Assembly (NCBI GenBank): GCA_030765065.1
Contig: CM060980.1
Location: 60,620,364 to 60,684,363 of the forward strand
Reading direction: 5' to 3'
Length of the DNA stretch: 64,000 nucleotides
Source: Deroplatys truncata
Taxonomy: Eukaryota; Arthropoda; Insecta; Mantodea; Mantidae
Shown here: piece after piece, positions 1 through 11,860 of the stretch
How the letters are laid out: each line of letters opens with the position of its first letter
How positions within the stretch are numbered: position 1 is the stretch's first letter
Position numbers and translations under genes: made by a program
Notes under the pieces: generated by a model
Database searches by the model: none
Seen by the model: only the letters and a program-made list of their open reading frames with translations
Told to the model about the DNA's origin: nothing

Positions 1-787
1 AAACATGTCCGCGTGTGTTCTGTGTGTCTGTGTGTGTCTGTCTGTGAACAGCATAACTCAAAAACGAACAGTTGGATAAACACCAAACTTGGTATTTAGG
101 TTCAGTATCTTCCAAGGATGCGACACGAAGGTTTCCAAGAAAATTCCCCCACCACAGAGTACCTTTTACATGGAAGATTTTTCGAAAATTTTAATTTTCA
201 CAAAAATGGCTCTAACGGTTTTGATTAACATATCATATGTTCAAGATATTTTTATGACAAATAAAATGTATATCTTGAATTTCCTGGGAATGTCTCCAAA
301 AGTATTCTTTATTGTGAACGACGTTTGCATAACTGGTAAACCATAAGAGATAGACAAAATTTTACTACACAAAAAATGTAGATCGCGTTAAAACACACAC
401 TTTATGTCATATACATGTTTTTGTTGAGTGAACCATTTTCGAGATATTACTTGTTATTCCCTTAAATTTTTCAATACTTATTTTCTCAAATGGGAATTCG
501 TTATTCATTTTTTTGTCTTGGATATGCAAAGAGTATTAATCTGTGTGAAAGGGAATGGTGCTGCACCTAGCAACCAGTTATTAAGAGATATGTACGTGCT
601 TAAAGGCTACTGTATTTCCAAATTCCCCTTGTAAATATATATTCCCCTTACATCTACAAGAAAATTAGCAATAAGATAGACTCTGCAAATGTTTATCTAT
701 TAACATGAAGTAGATGGAGAATAAGCGTTTGTGTAAATAGTCTGTACAAGAGTAGAGAAAGTCATGTGAGTGTAACACATCAGATTT
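1..787 (+). mobile_element. Family A repeat, copy 1 (cut by window edge)
   Basis: This aligns by eye over its whole length with the full copy at 26027-26970, in the same orientation. It starts inside the TG-rich tract near the left part of the element and runs to the end with GTAGAGAAAGTC followed by CATGTG..CACAT and a T-run. The left tip lies outside the window. The 85-residue and 68-residue open frames in it recur in other A copies only because the DNA is related; they match no family I know. Family A is unclassified. Its short inverted ends suggest a non-autonomous DNA element, but that is inference. Confidence 0.75.
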
Positions 788-2040
788 TTTTCTTCTTTCA
801 TCTTTTAGTGTTTGATTTGCTGTTCATTACTTATCACTCACTCCCCTCTCTCTCCCTCTATCTCAAACACTTACAACATGGTTCTAAAATGCACAGCCAT
901 GCATGAAATGGGACTAGAACCTAGAGTCCTCTGTGTCACAATATCTCACATCGAAGTACTTTGCCGCAAGAACTGGTTTCTGAGGAGGTAGTCGTGAGTT
1001 GCACCGAATTTTAGCATATTTCCTCATGAATGTGTTTAGTTAAGAACAGAGGTAATTATTCAATTATGAGTTAGATTCAAGGAGTAACAGTTCTTATACA
1101 TTTGGCCGGGTTTACAATGCCAAAGGAAATATGTTTTGTTTCAGGGTAACTCAAAACATTATTTTAAGGTTTATCCTCACATTTTTTAGGTGTGCTTTAG
1201 CATTGCTGAGAAAATAAGCCAAGTTAACTGGAGACGACCGAATACATAGCCCAACCCTAACAGAAAATATAAAATATAAACGCATATCAAAAAGAACTAC
1301 CGATAGTAAGGAAGTAAAAACAAATTAGCCGCGAAACCGCACTCTATTGGGCACAAATACAAATTATTTTCCACTCGCCGCTTTAAACTTCCTATCATAT
1401 GAGAAGTTTTGTGAGGGTATCAAATTAAAATCGGCACATTTTACCTTTTATGCTCCACACATTTTTCATGGTGCAGATATTTCCCTTTACAAACAAATCC
1501 ACAGAACAAAAGAAATATTGAATGCAACCAATTTTAGTCATTCAGCGATTTGTTTGAAAGCATTAAATCACAAGAAGAATATATGCTGTCGAAATATGAC
1601 GATATTTCTTTTCGTGTTGTAAAAATCCAGTTTATTTGTTCAAGAGGCAAGACTGGGTTGGGGTAGGGTGCCGGCGCTCATCCAAGTGCCATGAGGTTCA
1701 TTATTACGAAGCCATTGGCTGAATAATACAACGCCTGTCGAACGGCGCTTCTTGAAAAGGATATTAACAAAATTCCATTAGCGTCGAACTCCGCAGAGAA
1801 TGTAGATTTCTGAGGATAAGAACGACTTAACGTATACTTAGCTTCGCAAACATTCACTGCAAAGTTGCTTTTTAAAGAAGAGTGGTAAATAAAAGTACAG
1901 GGATTGAGATGGATGAATCTGCTGGAAACATCAAATCCTTTCTTCCTCTTGAAAACCCTTTGTAAGCGTGCTCGCATCAACAACGGAACTGTTAATGGTG
2001 GAATCTTTTTTCAAAGAGTAAAATAATCATTTATATCTTT
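788..2040. other. Unassigned AT-rich DNA
   Basis: I see no gene or recognised repeat here. Open frames at 1347-1622 (plus) and 1678-1983 (minus) show no motif and no coding-like codon pattern. The stretch at about 1650-1990 is slightly richer in GC and may belong to the element whose possible end lies at 2042-2086. Confidence 0.5.
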
Positions 2041-2041
2041 T

Positions 2042-2086
2042 GGCTCGATTAAGCGTTTAAGATTCCTAAAGCGAGATTTTACTGTA
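2042..2086 (-). mobile_element. Possible pogo/Tigger-type transposon end
   Basis: Read on the minus strand, this begins TA then CAGTAAAATCTCGCTT, and goes on to a GCTTAATCGAGCC motif. A CAGTA-start with a CTCG motif next to a TA dinucleotide is typical of pogo-like elements. I could not find the partner end upstream, so this is a single-ended call. It could be chance. Confidence 0.25.
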
Positions 2087-3239
2087 GCAGTTCTCTGGAA
2101 ATCGTTCACAGGCTTTTAAATAGATGATTCTTATGCTGTAACAAAAGCTCTTCAAAATGCTATACAAACTTCCAAATGAAAAGCCAGTGCGCATTTTGTA
2201 TTATACAGGATTTATATTTAAGAAAACACTGTCTTTGTTATCAAATACGAAATCTAATTTCAATGCATTTGTTTGATTGTGCTTTAATGGCTGTTTCTTT
2301 AGACTAAGAAATTAGAAACGTTAAAGTAGTTGGTAATTTGTTGCCAAAACTTGAAGATACGTCTATTCATGGATATTCAAACCAGTCTGTTATTAAATTA
2401 TTAATATCTGCCCAGAGTTTGTATTATATAACAGTTACTCTTGCAATTGGAAAATGATATATTTGGAATAATGTAGTGTTTCTGAGAGATATCTTAGTAT
2501 CTGCGCACATAAAGGACTAACCCAATTTAATAACTCCTTAAAAATTTACATTTTTATATAAATAAGGTAACAGATATTCCTTTATTGCTTTCTTTGACAC
2601 ATACCTATGGTAAGTAGAGGAAGTAATTTGGCTGTTGCATTATTTTATATTAATCATACTATAATCTTGCAGTAACATTCATACAAAACGTTGAACGTTG
2701 TATAAGTTATATTATAAAGAATGAAGTCATGTTTAGAAGCTGGGGAAGTACTCATGAAATCGCTATCAAAATATATTCAAATTCTATAGGCCTATTTGAA
2801 AAGATCACGCGGAATACCTATGCTAGTGGTGTGAGGGCAAAAGCTGCGTAACAAATAACGCGTCCACTAGCCAAGCAGAATCACAGTTGTGAGAGGTTGA
2901 AGTGAGAACATGTGATTGCCACACTCTCCGGCAGGTTCAACAATTCCTTCTTCTACATTCTCAGGTATGTAAATTGTACTAAATCTGTAATGTATATTTT
3001 GTGAATAATATAATTAAACCACATGTAAACCCTGAGTGTTCCGTGGGACGATTTCCAGTACAATGTAGCTATCTTTTGCCAATGTTTATTTACCTCTGAA
3101 TTACACCTCTGGTCATACCCAAGAGGATGATAACCTGGTGGACATCATTATAACATTGTATTTCACATAAAAATTCTATATTGAGTTTTCATTGAAAATA
3201 TGTACATGTTTTGAGGTTCCCTGAACCAGAGGCGGCCGG
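2087..3239. other. Unassigned AT-rich DNA
   Basis: No gene or repeat is recognised in this stretch. The sequence turns GC-rich only at about 3225-3245 (GCGGCCGGCC), at the edge of the minisatellite. Confidence 0.5.
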
Positions 3240-4137
3240 CCAAGCGAATTGAGTGGGTGAGTGGGTGAGTCGGTGAATGGGTGGCTGAGTGGGTGAGTGG
3301 GTGGCTGAGTGAGTGAGTCGGTGAATGGGTGGCTGAGTGGGTGAGTGGGTGGCTGAGTGAGTGAGTGATTCTGTGAATGGGTGGCTGAGTGGGTGAGAGG
3401 GTGGCTGAGTGATCGAGTGAGTCGGTGAATGGGTGGCTGAGTGGGTGAGTGAGTAACTTAGTGAGTGAGAGGGTGAGTGAGTGGGTGGCCGAGTGAGTCA
3501 GTGGGTGGCTGAGTGAGTGAGTGGGTGGCCGAGTGAGTGAGCGGGTGGCTGAGTGAGTGGGTGGCTGAGTGAGTGGGTGGCTGAGTGAGTAAGTGAGTGG
3601 GTGGCTGAGTGAGTGAGTGGGTGGCTGAGTGAGTGAGTGGGTGGCTGAGTGAGTAAGTGAGTGGGTGGCTGAGTGAGTGAGTGGGTGGCTGAGTGAGTGA
3701 GTGGGTGACTGAGTGAGTGAGAGGGTGAGTGAGTGAGTGGGTGGCTGAGTGAGTGGGTGGCTGAGTGAGTGAGTAAGTGAGTGGGTGGCTGATCAAGTGA
3801 GTGGGTGACTGAGTGAGTGAGTGGGTGAATGAGTGAGTGAGAGGGTGAATGAGTGAGTGGGTGGCTGAGTAAGTGAGTGGGTGGCTGAGCGAGTGAGTGG
3901 GTGGGTGACTGAGTGAGTCACAGAGTGAGTAAGTGAGTGGGTGGCTGAGTGAGTAAATGAGTGGGTGGCTGAGTGAGTAAGTGAGTGGGTGGCTGAGCGA
4001 GCGAGTGTGTGACTGAGTGAGAGGGTGAGTGAGTAAGTGAGTGGGTGGCTGAGCGAGTGAGTGGGTAACTGAGTAAGTGAGAGGTTGAGTGAGTGAGTGG
4101 GTGGCTGAGTGAGTAAGTGAGTGGGTGGCTGAGCAGT
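3240..4137. repeat. GTGAGTGGGTGGCT minisatellite, left block
   Basis: This is a long run of variant units made of GAGT and GTGGGTGGCT blocks, with unit lengths near 16, 20 and 24 bases. The plus strand is almost free of C except in GGCTG. A few variant words (GAGAGGGTGAG, GTGACTGAG) recur in a fixed order with GAGTAAGTGAGTGG, which suggests higher-order repeat units of several basic units. The long minus-strand reading of Thr-His-Ser-Leu repeats is a by-product of the repeat and not a gene. Confidence 0.95.
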
Positions 4138-4331
4138 GAGCGAATGTTCTATAAATTTAATTCATTTTGTGGGATTATACAGGAATTAAATTCAATTGGA
4201 CCTTACTTATTCTATTTTTTGTATACCGCTGTTTAAGAATATATTTTTAGATAATTTTCTGAATTAAAAATAATAAACTTAAAATATATCTTAACATTGC
4301 AATAAACTAAATGAATTAAAATAATCATTCG
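4138..4331. mobile_element. AT-rich MITE-like insert in the minisatellite
   Basis: A block of 194 bases of AT-rich sequence interrupts the minisatellite. It begins CGAATGTTC..TTTAATTCATTT and ends with the inverse, AAATGAATTAAAA..CATTCG, so the termini are imperfect inverted repeats. AGTGAG lies on both sides, but that word is common in the repeat, so it is weak proof of a target duplication. It carries no open frame. A small non-autonomous DNA element is the simplest reading; an older AT-rich spacer is the alternative. Confidence 0.45.
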
Positions 4332-5083
4332 AGTGAGTGGGTGACTGAGTGAGTCAGAGGGTGAGTGAGTGAGTGGGTGGCTGAGCGAGCGAGTGGGTGA
4401 CTGTGTGAGTGAGTGAGTAAGTTAGTGGGTGGCTGAGTGAGTGAGTAAGTGAGTGGGTGACTGAGTGAGTGGTTCAGGGGTGGCTGAGTGTGTGAGTAGG
4501 TGGGTGGATGAGTGAGTGGGTGGCTGAGTGAGTGGGCGGGTATGTGGCTGAGTGTGTGAGTGGGTGGTGGCTGAGGGAGTGAGTGGGTGGCTGAGTGAGT
4601 GGGTGGCTGAGTGAGTGGGTGGCTGAATGAGTGACTGGGTGGCTGAGTGAGTAAGTGAGTGGGTGGCTGAGTGAGTGAGTGGGTGGCTGATTGAGTAAGT
4701 GAGTGGGTGGCTGAACGAGTGAGTGAGAGGGTGAGTGAGTGGGTGGGAGTGAGTGAGTAAGTGAGTGGGTCGCTGAGTGAGTGCGTGGGTGGCTGAGTGA
4801 GTGGGTGGCTGAGTGAGTAAGTGAGTGGGTGGCTGAGCGAGTGAGTCGGTGCCTGAGTGAGTGAGAGGGTGAGTGAGTGGGTGGCTGAGTGAGTGATTAA
4901 GTGAGTGGGTTGCTGAGTGAGTGGGTGGTTGAGTGAGTGATTCAGGAGTGGGTGAGTGGGTGGCTGGCTGAGTGAATGGGTGACTGAGTGATTGAGTGGG
5001 TGTTTGGCTGATTGAGTGGGTGACTGAGTGAGTGAGTGGGTGAGTGGGTGAGTGGGTGGCTGAATGAGTAAGTGAGTGGGGTT
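4332..5083. repeat. GTGAGTGGGTGGCT minisatellite, right block
   Basis: The same units as the left block continue here, with more variants (GTGGATGAG, GGTTCAGGGGTGGCTG). The array ends at about 5083 before GTTTAAGGGTTCGTCG and a doubled GGGCCC motif. The 229-residue minus-strand frame across it is a repeat artefact. Confidence 0.95.
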
Positions 5084-6149
5084 TAAGGGTTCGTCGACAA
5101 CTAGGGCCCATTAGGGCCCGGCAAGTGAAATAGGTGAAGAATTTTTCACCTCATATTTCCCGTTTACACCGTTTCTTAATTTGCTTTAATTGCAGTATTT
5201 AATACAAAAATCAAATTTGCTAATAGTTGTGAAATGTTTAGTCTAGATAGTGTAGAAGTTGAAGTCACCAACTTTCTCTTCTTTTGTATCCTGACTTCGA
5301 AGGCAAGTCCGGGACCTCTGTCCCGAGGGGCTGGAAAACCACAAGAGCTCAACCTTCCAGCAAATGAAATACTTCGGCACATGCGGTTCAGTATTTCTGT
5401 TCTTTGGGCAGATTGCCATGGTAACGTGACGACATTATTGCTTGTCTAGCTATGGAAGTGAGGAACTTTTATGTTGACATTGAAGTATTTCTTTTGCACC
5501 TTCAGCAGGGTGTAACGTAGGAGCTTTAGACGAGTAGTCAGTCAGTGAATAGGTGTAAGCATGTGAACACTGAATGTCTTAGTTTCTCCTTTTTTGTTTG
5601 TTTGTTTATGTTTTCAACAAAATAAAATGTGATGTGTTTACTTACGAGTAGTCGGTATGTAGTAGAACGTGTGAATACTGAATACAAGTAAATTTGTGAC
5701 TCTTTTGGTTTGTTTCAGTAATGTCGAGTGTATTTTGTTAGAAAGTCCGTTTAATGGTGGAATGATGAGGAAAAGAAACACCTTTAATTACTGACAGCTA
5801 AATAACTCATTGCAAATTTCCACAAAGAAACAAATTTAAAACTCCGAGGTGTCAAAAATTATAAAATTTAAAGATCTTTCATTTATTGAACTTTGTTGGT
5901 TATGCACTATTGTATACATTCAAATAATAAATAATGTTGCTTCCTTAAAGGAAAGGAGGATTTACTTAGTCTACAAAAAGTAGGGTGAGTATATTAATAG
6001 TTATTCCATTTTTGCGTAACTTTTTTTTCCAAACAGCATATTTCACCTTTTTCTACACCACGAGCCACCACTGCCCTGAACCTCTAAAAAATTGTGTGTG
6101 TGTTTGTTTGTTGTAGGTCTGTAAACTTTTAACACCAAAACGACAGACC
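5084..6149. other. Unassigned DNA
   Basis: Apart from a short GC-rich edge (GGGCCCATTAGGGCCCGG at 5104-5121), I see no gene or repeat. Opposed short frames at 5176-5449 overlap on both strands and have no motif. Confidence 0.5.
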
Positions 6150-6745
6150 CGATTACCATTACATATATTAAACAAGCATACTTTAAAAAGCATATTGTTT
6201 TGTGATGGCTCTGAAATTCCATGTTCTTTGTATGACCACGAGCACAATACGACTAGCGACTTCCCATATCAGGAAAGTGTAAGTATCTGAAAATTCAAAT
6301 GAATAACAAGGAATATCTTGGAAGTGGTTAACTCCACAAAATATTTTTTGACATAAATTGTGTCCTTTAACCACATCTACATTCTCTGTGTGGTAAGCTT
6401 TTCTCTATCTCTTAGGTTTACAATTATAAAAAAATTACTCTGAAGAGGAACTCACAGGCTATTCTCAGAAAATTCAAGACATACATTTCATTAGTCAAAA
6501 AAATGTTTAAAACATAGTATTTTAATAAAAATCGATAGCCATTTTTGAGAAAATAAACAATAATTAAACTTTTTCCGTGTAAAGTGCGGATTTTGGTAGG
6601 GGAATTTTCTTGAAAATATTGTGTCGTATTTAGCCAACTTTTCGTTTTTGTGTTATTATGTTCACAGACACGTGCAGACGGACCTTTTTCTAAAAATTCT
6701 TTTTTCTTTTTTTGTATTCAGGGAGTCTCAAAATTTGTTTTTTCT
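6150..6745 (-). mobile_element. Family A repeat, copy 2 (old, partial)
   Basis: This matches the middle and left part of family A in reverse: the 'gcaattccatgttctttg' region, the Leu-Thr linker region, and the GTTCACAGACACGTGC site, ending near GGAGTCTCAAA. Both tips are missing or too diverged to place, and the divergence is higher than in copies 5, 7 and 13. Confidence 0.6.
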
Positions 6746-7599
6746 ATACATATGTTTGTGCAATACAAAAAACTTCCTCTGCTTATGCAGATAAGTATTA
6801 AAGCAAGTAAACATTTGTATATTTGAAATATCTACATCATACGTGTATATAGAGTCGTTAGGCATAAACAGAACCAAACAAGACAAGATACATAACACAT
6901 TTTCTCTTTTACTTGTTCAACTCAAGCTTTTATAGCCTATAGACCATAAACCGTACGCTTATTGTACCAATGAGCCCGAAGTCCCTAATGCAGAAGTTAT
7001 CTCATTTCTTCAGAATAAAAAGAATGCCGGAGAATAAAAGGAAACTCCGAAGTAACTTCTCCCAAACGAGAGACGAAGTATATTTGCGTTAGGAAGCCTT
7101 CACAGCACCATCCTTCTCACCAGATGAGGATGCTGCCGCTGCTGGTAGTAATGAAGTATTCTATTGACATTCCTTCAAACCGATGCTATACATCAAGCGG
7201 TAGTGTCTGAAGCTAGATTCGGCAGCTCCATTGCACCAGTCACCTTGACTTTGCCCCCCACAGGTTAATAGTTGAATGCGGGGTGAATTATGTACTACCA
7301 CGAATTTTCCTGTCCTTCATTTCATTTTCCTTCAAATTTCAGATTGAAGGGCCCGGCGCGATGGACGGTGATGGATACGCTTTAAAGTGAGAACTATTTA
7401 CGTCCTGGCAAGCAACCTTCTGTTCTAACCTGTTCGTGTGTATAGGGGGCCATCAAATGGATGTCAAGGGATACTAAATCTGTAAGTGTTAGGTAACCTG
7501 CAGCACTGAGCCTACGCTATCAGATCCGGCCACCCTTCGTACTCTCTCACCTAATCCCTTCCTCCCGGAAGTTCACTCTGGTTTTATGTTACTATGAAG
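6746..7599. other. Unassigned DNA
   Basis: I recognise no gene here. From about 7350 the sequence becomes GC-richer (GGGCCCGGCGCGATGGACGG) and may belong to the same repeat as the next block. Confidence 0.4.
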
Positions 7600-8110
7600 T
7601 TCCCGTAGGAGGGGGGGTTCTGATCCGTTTAGCTGCCGTGGTGCGGGCGCTGCATACCCCTAGCACATGACGGACAATCTGACGTTACTAGAAGTAATAG
7701 GGACTGAACATCTGAGTCCCTCCCGCAAGGGAGGTGTTCGGACTGGGTTGGTCTCGACGGGGCAGTGTTTCCCGATACCTGTGGGAGATTGGGTACGTTT
7801 GGGCGGTGATGTCCAAGCGGGGTTGTGAGACGCATCAATGTCTTCTGGTACCAACCTGGAGAACTAGTAGACGGTGTGCTAGATCACTGTCGACGCGTCG
7901 AGGTTGTCGGTAGTCTTCCCTCTGGGGTTGACGCGCGTAAGTGGAGTATCCACTTCTGTCCCTGCGTAAGCAGAGGGCCGTTTTTGTTTTCAGGTATTGG
8001 GCTAATAGAAAGCCCCAAGGGAGGGAGAATCACTCGGATGACACATACCCCTGGTACAAGAGGGGATCTTCAGCCCCGAGTAGGCCTTCGATACTAAACT
8101 TTTACCATGA
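7600..8110. repeat. GC-rich structured block, unclassified
   Basis: This GC-rich island stands out from its AT-rich surroundings. It holds several short perfect hairpins, for example CCCTCC-CGCAA-GGGAGG at about 7717 and CCCCT-GGTACA-AGGGG-type pairing near 8049-8065. Open frames on both strands are short and overlap, with no protein motif. It could be the 5' leader of a LINE, a structured SINE or a host regulatory island; nothing decides between these. Confidence 0.35.
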
Positions 8111-8941
8111 ATCGCTCTGCCGTGCAGTGCATATATTATAGTCTGTCGAGCAGATGGTTGAGTTTGTGCCCGCCCACCATTTACTGTAGGAAGAGGTAAC
8201 CGAAAAGCATCAGATCTATTGTTATTTTTACTGTTATTACCATTAAACACCTAGGATGCGGCAAAACTATTTAGCATAAAACTACTCTTGTGGTTCCATT
8301 AGTTAGATTCTGGAAGCTACCAAATTCCCTCAAAATCCAAGTGCCTAGCATTCTTTTCTCTCACTGCATATGCTCGTTTTACACACACAAGTGACTCTTA
8401 AGGTTAAGGTCAGAATGTCATCTATGATGAGTTGCATACTTCTCTCAAAGCTTATTACTCACGTCAGAAGGACCTGTTTTCTCCTCACTGTTTAAAAATG
8501 TTCCTTTTTTATGTTCCGCAATTGCATAAGACGCACACTGCTCGTTTTTCATAAACAATGGACTGATTTGAGTGTAACGTTGGTAATACTGCAGCAAAAC
8601 AGACGGGTTTTTTCTTCAATCCCCAATCCATATTCTCTAATAGTGTTTATATAATGCTAAAATGTCACCTGTATGACCTAATTGTTACAAATTACGTATA
8701 TGCATGCGAACTATTTATGCGTGCGCAAACAAGAACCCTTACGGCTAATGTGCATGCTTATGTCTTGCTTCACTTCAACCTAAGAATAAAAAAGTGCAGA
8801 ATGCACAGTAAGTGACAACAGGTATGAAACAAGTGTATGTGAGTTCCATAATACTTTCGCCTTAGCATGTAGATTATCGATTTAAACAAAATATTCTTTG
8901 AAGCTTTTAAGTATAAAACATAAATTTTGCTCTCTCTTTCT
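8111..8941. other. Unassigned AT-rich DNA
   Basis: No gene, RNA or repeat is recognised. Confidence 0.5.
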
Positions 8942-9220
8942 ATTTTACGTCGCGTTAACTATGTGGCCATATCGCGACAGACTGATAGGAGTTATCTCTT
9001 GGATCGGTGTGTGATGAAGTTAGCTTTGTAGGTCTCATCTCTATACCATATCATCTTACTTATTCACATGTCCACAGAGGCACGTGCATAGCCACTGTAC
9101 ATCTGCTTACGTGACGGGCAGATGGCAGCTTCGACGCGTGTCCACAGAGACCTGTACATAGCAATTGTTTCCCTGCTTCTATACGTGTTGGGTAGATGGT
9201 ATTGGAGCGCTTCCATTATC
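8942..9220 (-). mobile_element. Family E repeat, copy 1
   Basis: It opens with TTTTACGTCGCGTTAAC and GGCCATATCGCGAC, nearly the same words found at 60565-60610 and at the LINE 3' end near 17630-17660. The body carries two units with TGTCCACAGAG and GGCAGATGG, again shared with 60650-60930. By comparison with the LINE at 17582 the 3' tail lies on the left, so the element reads on the minus strand. It may be a SINE that borrows a LINE tail, or an untranslated LINE end. Confidence 0.6.
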
Positions 9221-9334
9221 TGTGGATAGATAGCAGAGCATTCGCTATAATATCTAATTTTCATTTTTACTATTGTATTAGACTTAAGCTGGAACTTTGG
9301 GTCATGATAATAAATATCCAATCCGGTATTTACC

Positions 9335-9445
9335 TTGCCGACTGAGGGAAACCACGAAAAAAATAAAGTTGTCCGAAGGGATTTGAATACGGGAGCTCCC
9401 GAATGCCGTCCACAAACGTTAACGGCTGAACTACCCCACTTTAGG
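9335..9445 (-). mobile_element. tRNA-headed SINE fragment (S3-like)
   Basis: On the minus strand this reads GGTAGTTCAGCCGTTAACG (A-box-like), then ATTCAAATCCC (B-box-like), followed by TTTCGTGGTTTCCC, the word that follows the head in the S3 SINEs at 14820, 41900 and 47140. The body beyond is missing. Confidence 0.5.
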
Positions 9446-10112
9446 CTAAATTAGCTCTAATTTCAAAATAGTTAACTTTTTCTAGGGCAAAATTATATTT
9501 TTATTTTCGAACACGATTCATAAAATGTTAGTTTCTACATTAAAATACGTTGTCTAGACAAATCAGTCGGTGCAATTTGTAAAATGACTACTAAAACTGC
9601 AAACCATAATGGCTACAACAACAAATCAATGGAAATGAACAGTGGCACATAATGTTATTTTAGTTGAAGATAAGGTAATGGGGTACTTGCAATGTACATC
9701 GCACTTCCAATCTACAAGGCTTTATTTTAGGCAAATGGCTTCACTACGTAGAGGCTCTCCCTTATTGTAAGCAGTAGATAGGCCCGTATTGCACAGTGTC
9801 AGAGGTGTGCTAATAGGGATTATCTTTCCCCAACTGTTCTGAACCTTTTATTGAATAGGGGAACACTTCGGAAACGTATTACCAACTTCTGCATGCGCTT
9901 TCCACAAAACATGGAACTCTCGCACCTGTTTGTTTTCCTCACTGATTCAGGGCTGTCCATCGACACAGAAAAGGCCCTTAACTTTATCATTGGCTTTCAC
10001 TAAAACATTCTGGTACAATATCTTCATATGCCTTTCTCTATTCATTCTTCAAGAAACTATTATTATAAACCTGATGCATTATATTAACACGACTTTCTCA
10101 ACAATCCTTAAC
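9446..10112. other. Unassigned AT-rich DNA
   Basis: No gene or repeat is recognised. Confidence 0.5.
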
Positions 10113-10276
10113 ATGGCTTCTTTCAGAAAGGAAGTAAAGTCGGTGTCCCGTGTCGTAGATTTACGGCAGCAAAAGAACCTCAAGTCTGATAAACATGCCT
10201 CTCAGAAAAATTTCGGTTCTTTCACGCCTAATATAGAATGGAACGCTAAGTACCATAGTAGCTAAAGAGCGTTCAT
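10113..10276 (+). mobile_element. SINE S1, 5'-truncated copy
   Basis: This matches the S1 body at 13695-13852: CCCGTGTCGTAGATTTACGG, then AAGAACCTxAAGxCTGATAAA, and the end TAxTTAAAGAGCGTxCATAA. The tRNA-like head is absent, as expected for a 5'-truncated retrocopy. Confidence 0.75.
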
Positions 10277-10305
10277 AAATAAACTCAATCTAAATGTTTA
10301 TTTCC

Positions 10306-11132
10306 ATCGGTTATTAGTGAGTATACAAATTATTATTATAAAGTTTATTTTCCTATTTACTTCATTTTAATTGAGATAAACCCTTCCGGAAATAACTGCA
10401 TTACAATTTTCGTTATAGATACCAAGAGAATAGCGATAGTCAAATGTTTTACAACTGGACGCTACACTTGGGCTTAAAATTTCGTCCTCTTTCCATGACA
10501 TTGCGATAAACAATGAAAATCGACAGGACTTTAAAATAACTGCTAAGTATTGAACAGTTCAAACAATTAATAACGGATATCTTGTAAACGGATGATGCCA
10601 TAAAAAGTTTATTTGAAATAAATTATTTGTTTTAAAGAGTCCTACATTTCTTGTGCAGTACGTTTTCGTCTATCACTTAACGTTTACCAATTATACAAGA
10701 TTATACAAAATGTTTTCTCAATGAAGATGACTTCAAAGGTTATTCCCAGAAAATTGAAAATTATACACTTTATTTTTCATGTAAATATATTTAATGTATG
10801 ATATTTTAATCAAAATTATTTAGAGCCATTTTTAGAAAATAAAATTTCGAAAAATCTTCCATGTAAAGGGTAGTTTAAGGTGAAGGGAATTTGTTTAAGA
10901 CTTTTATGTTGCATTTTTGGAAGGTACTGAACTTAAATGCTAACTTTGGTGTTTATCTGACTTTTCGTTTTTGAGTTATGCTGTTCACAGACACACACAC
11001 AGACCTTTTTCTAAAAAAGGTTTTTTTTCTGGATTCAGGGAATCTCAAATCCTGTTTGGTGAAATCTCGGTACCGAATTTTTAGGTGGAGTGTAATACCT
11101 TCCCTATCTAATATACACGTGGTAAAGAAAGT
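10306..11132 (-). mobile_element. Family A repeat, copy 3
   Basis: Belongs to the subfamily with ATCGGTTATTAGTGAGTATAC at one end, like the copies at 33290 and 33920. It runs through the CA site at about 10985 and ends at GGTAAAGAAAGT. It is followed without a gap by copy 4 in the same orientation. Confidence 0.75.
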
Positions 11133-11133
11133 A

Positions 11134-11860
11134 TAAAAGCTTATTATTCTATCTGCTTCATGTTAATCGAGATTGACATTTTAAAAAATCTTTTAATGCA
11201 TATTTCCTGTAGGTACACGGAGATTTAGTGGAACACAGTAGGCTTAAGTGATAGTCAAATATTTTAAGAGCGGTTCGCTATATGATGGCTTCGCAATTTC
11301 GTTCTCTTTACATGACCATGAGAAAAAAATAGAAAACAAAACACAAATGAATAGAAAATAATGCGTCGTAAATGGTTAACTCCATAAAAAATGTTATTTC
11401 ACGTAAGTTGTACGTTTTAACGAGATCTATATTTTGTATGTAGTAAGATTTTGTCTATCTCTTAAAATTACCAGTTGTACAAAAGTAATTCAGAATGAAA
11501 AGGACTTCACAGGCTATTCTCAGAAAATTTAAGATATATATTTTGTCATATAAATATCTTAAACGTACTGTTATTTAATAAATATTGTTATAACTATTTC
11601 TGAGAAACAAAAAATTTCGAAAAATGTTCCATGTAAATGGTACTTTGTGGTGAGGGATTTTGTTGAAAATCATCGTGTCGCATCTTTGGAAGATAAATGC
11701 AAAGTTTGCTATTTATTAATGTTTCGTTTTTGAGTTATGCTGTTCACAGACACACTCGCACACACGCGCTTGCACCACACAGACACACACACACTGACAT
11801 ACACACACAGAAATCCTTTCTAAACTTTTTTGGCTCAGGTGCCTCAAAACAACAATACTT
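11134..11860 (-). mobile_element. Family A repeat, copy 4
   Basis: This joins copy 3 directly, head to tail, and lacks the first 60 or so bases of the consensus. It runs from AAAAGCTTATT to the CAGGTGCCTCAAAAC region, where it is cut short. The (CA)n site at 11757-11810 is at the same internal position as in the other copies. Confidence 0.75.

Noticed and set aside
89-346. Recurrent 85-residue frame (also at 16426-16683) and FLENLRVASLEDTEPKYQ frames in several A copies
   Set aside because: They recur because the DNA copies are related. They match no known domain, differ in length and are not kept open in most copies.
4422-5111. 229-residue minus-strand frame rich in Thr-His-Ser (and the similar one at 3458-3796)
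   Set aside because: It is the translation of the minisatellite in one frame; length follows from the repeat unit, not from coding.
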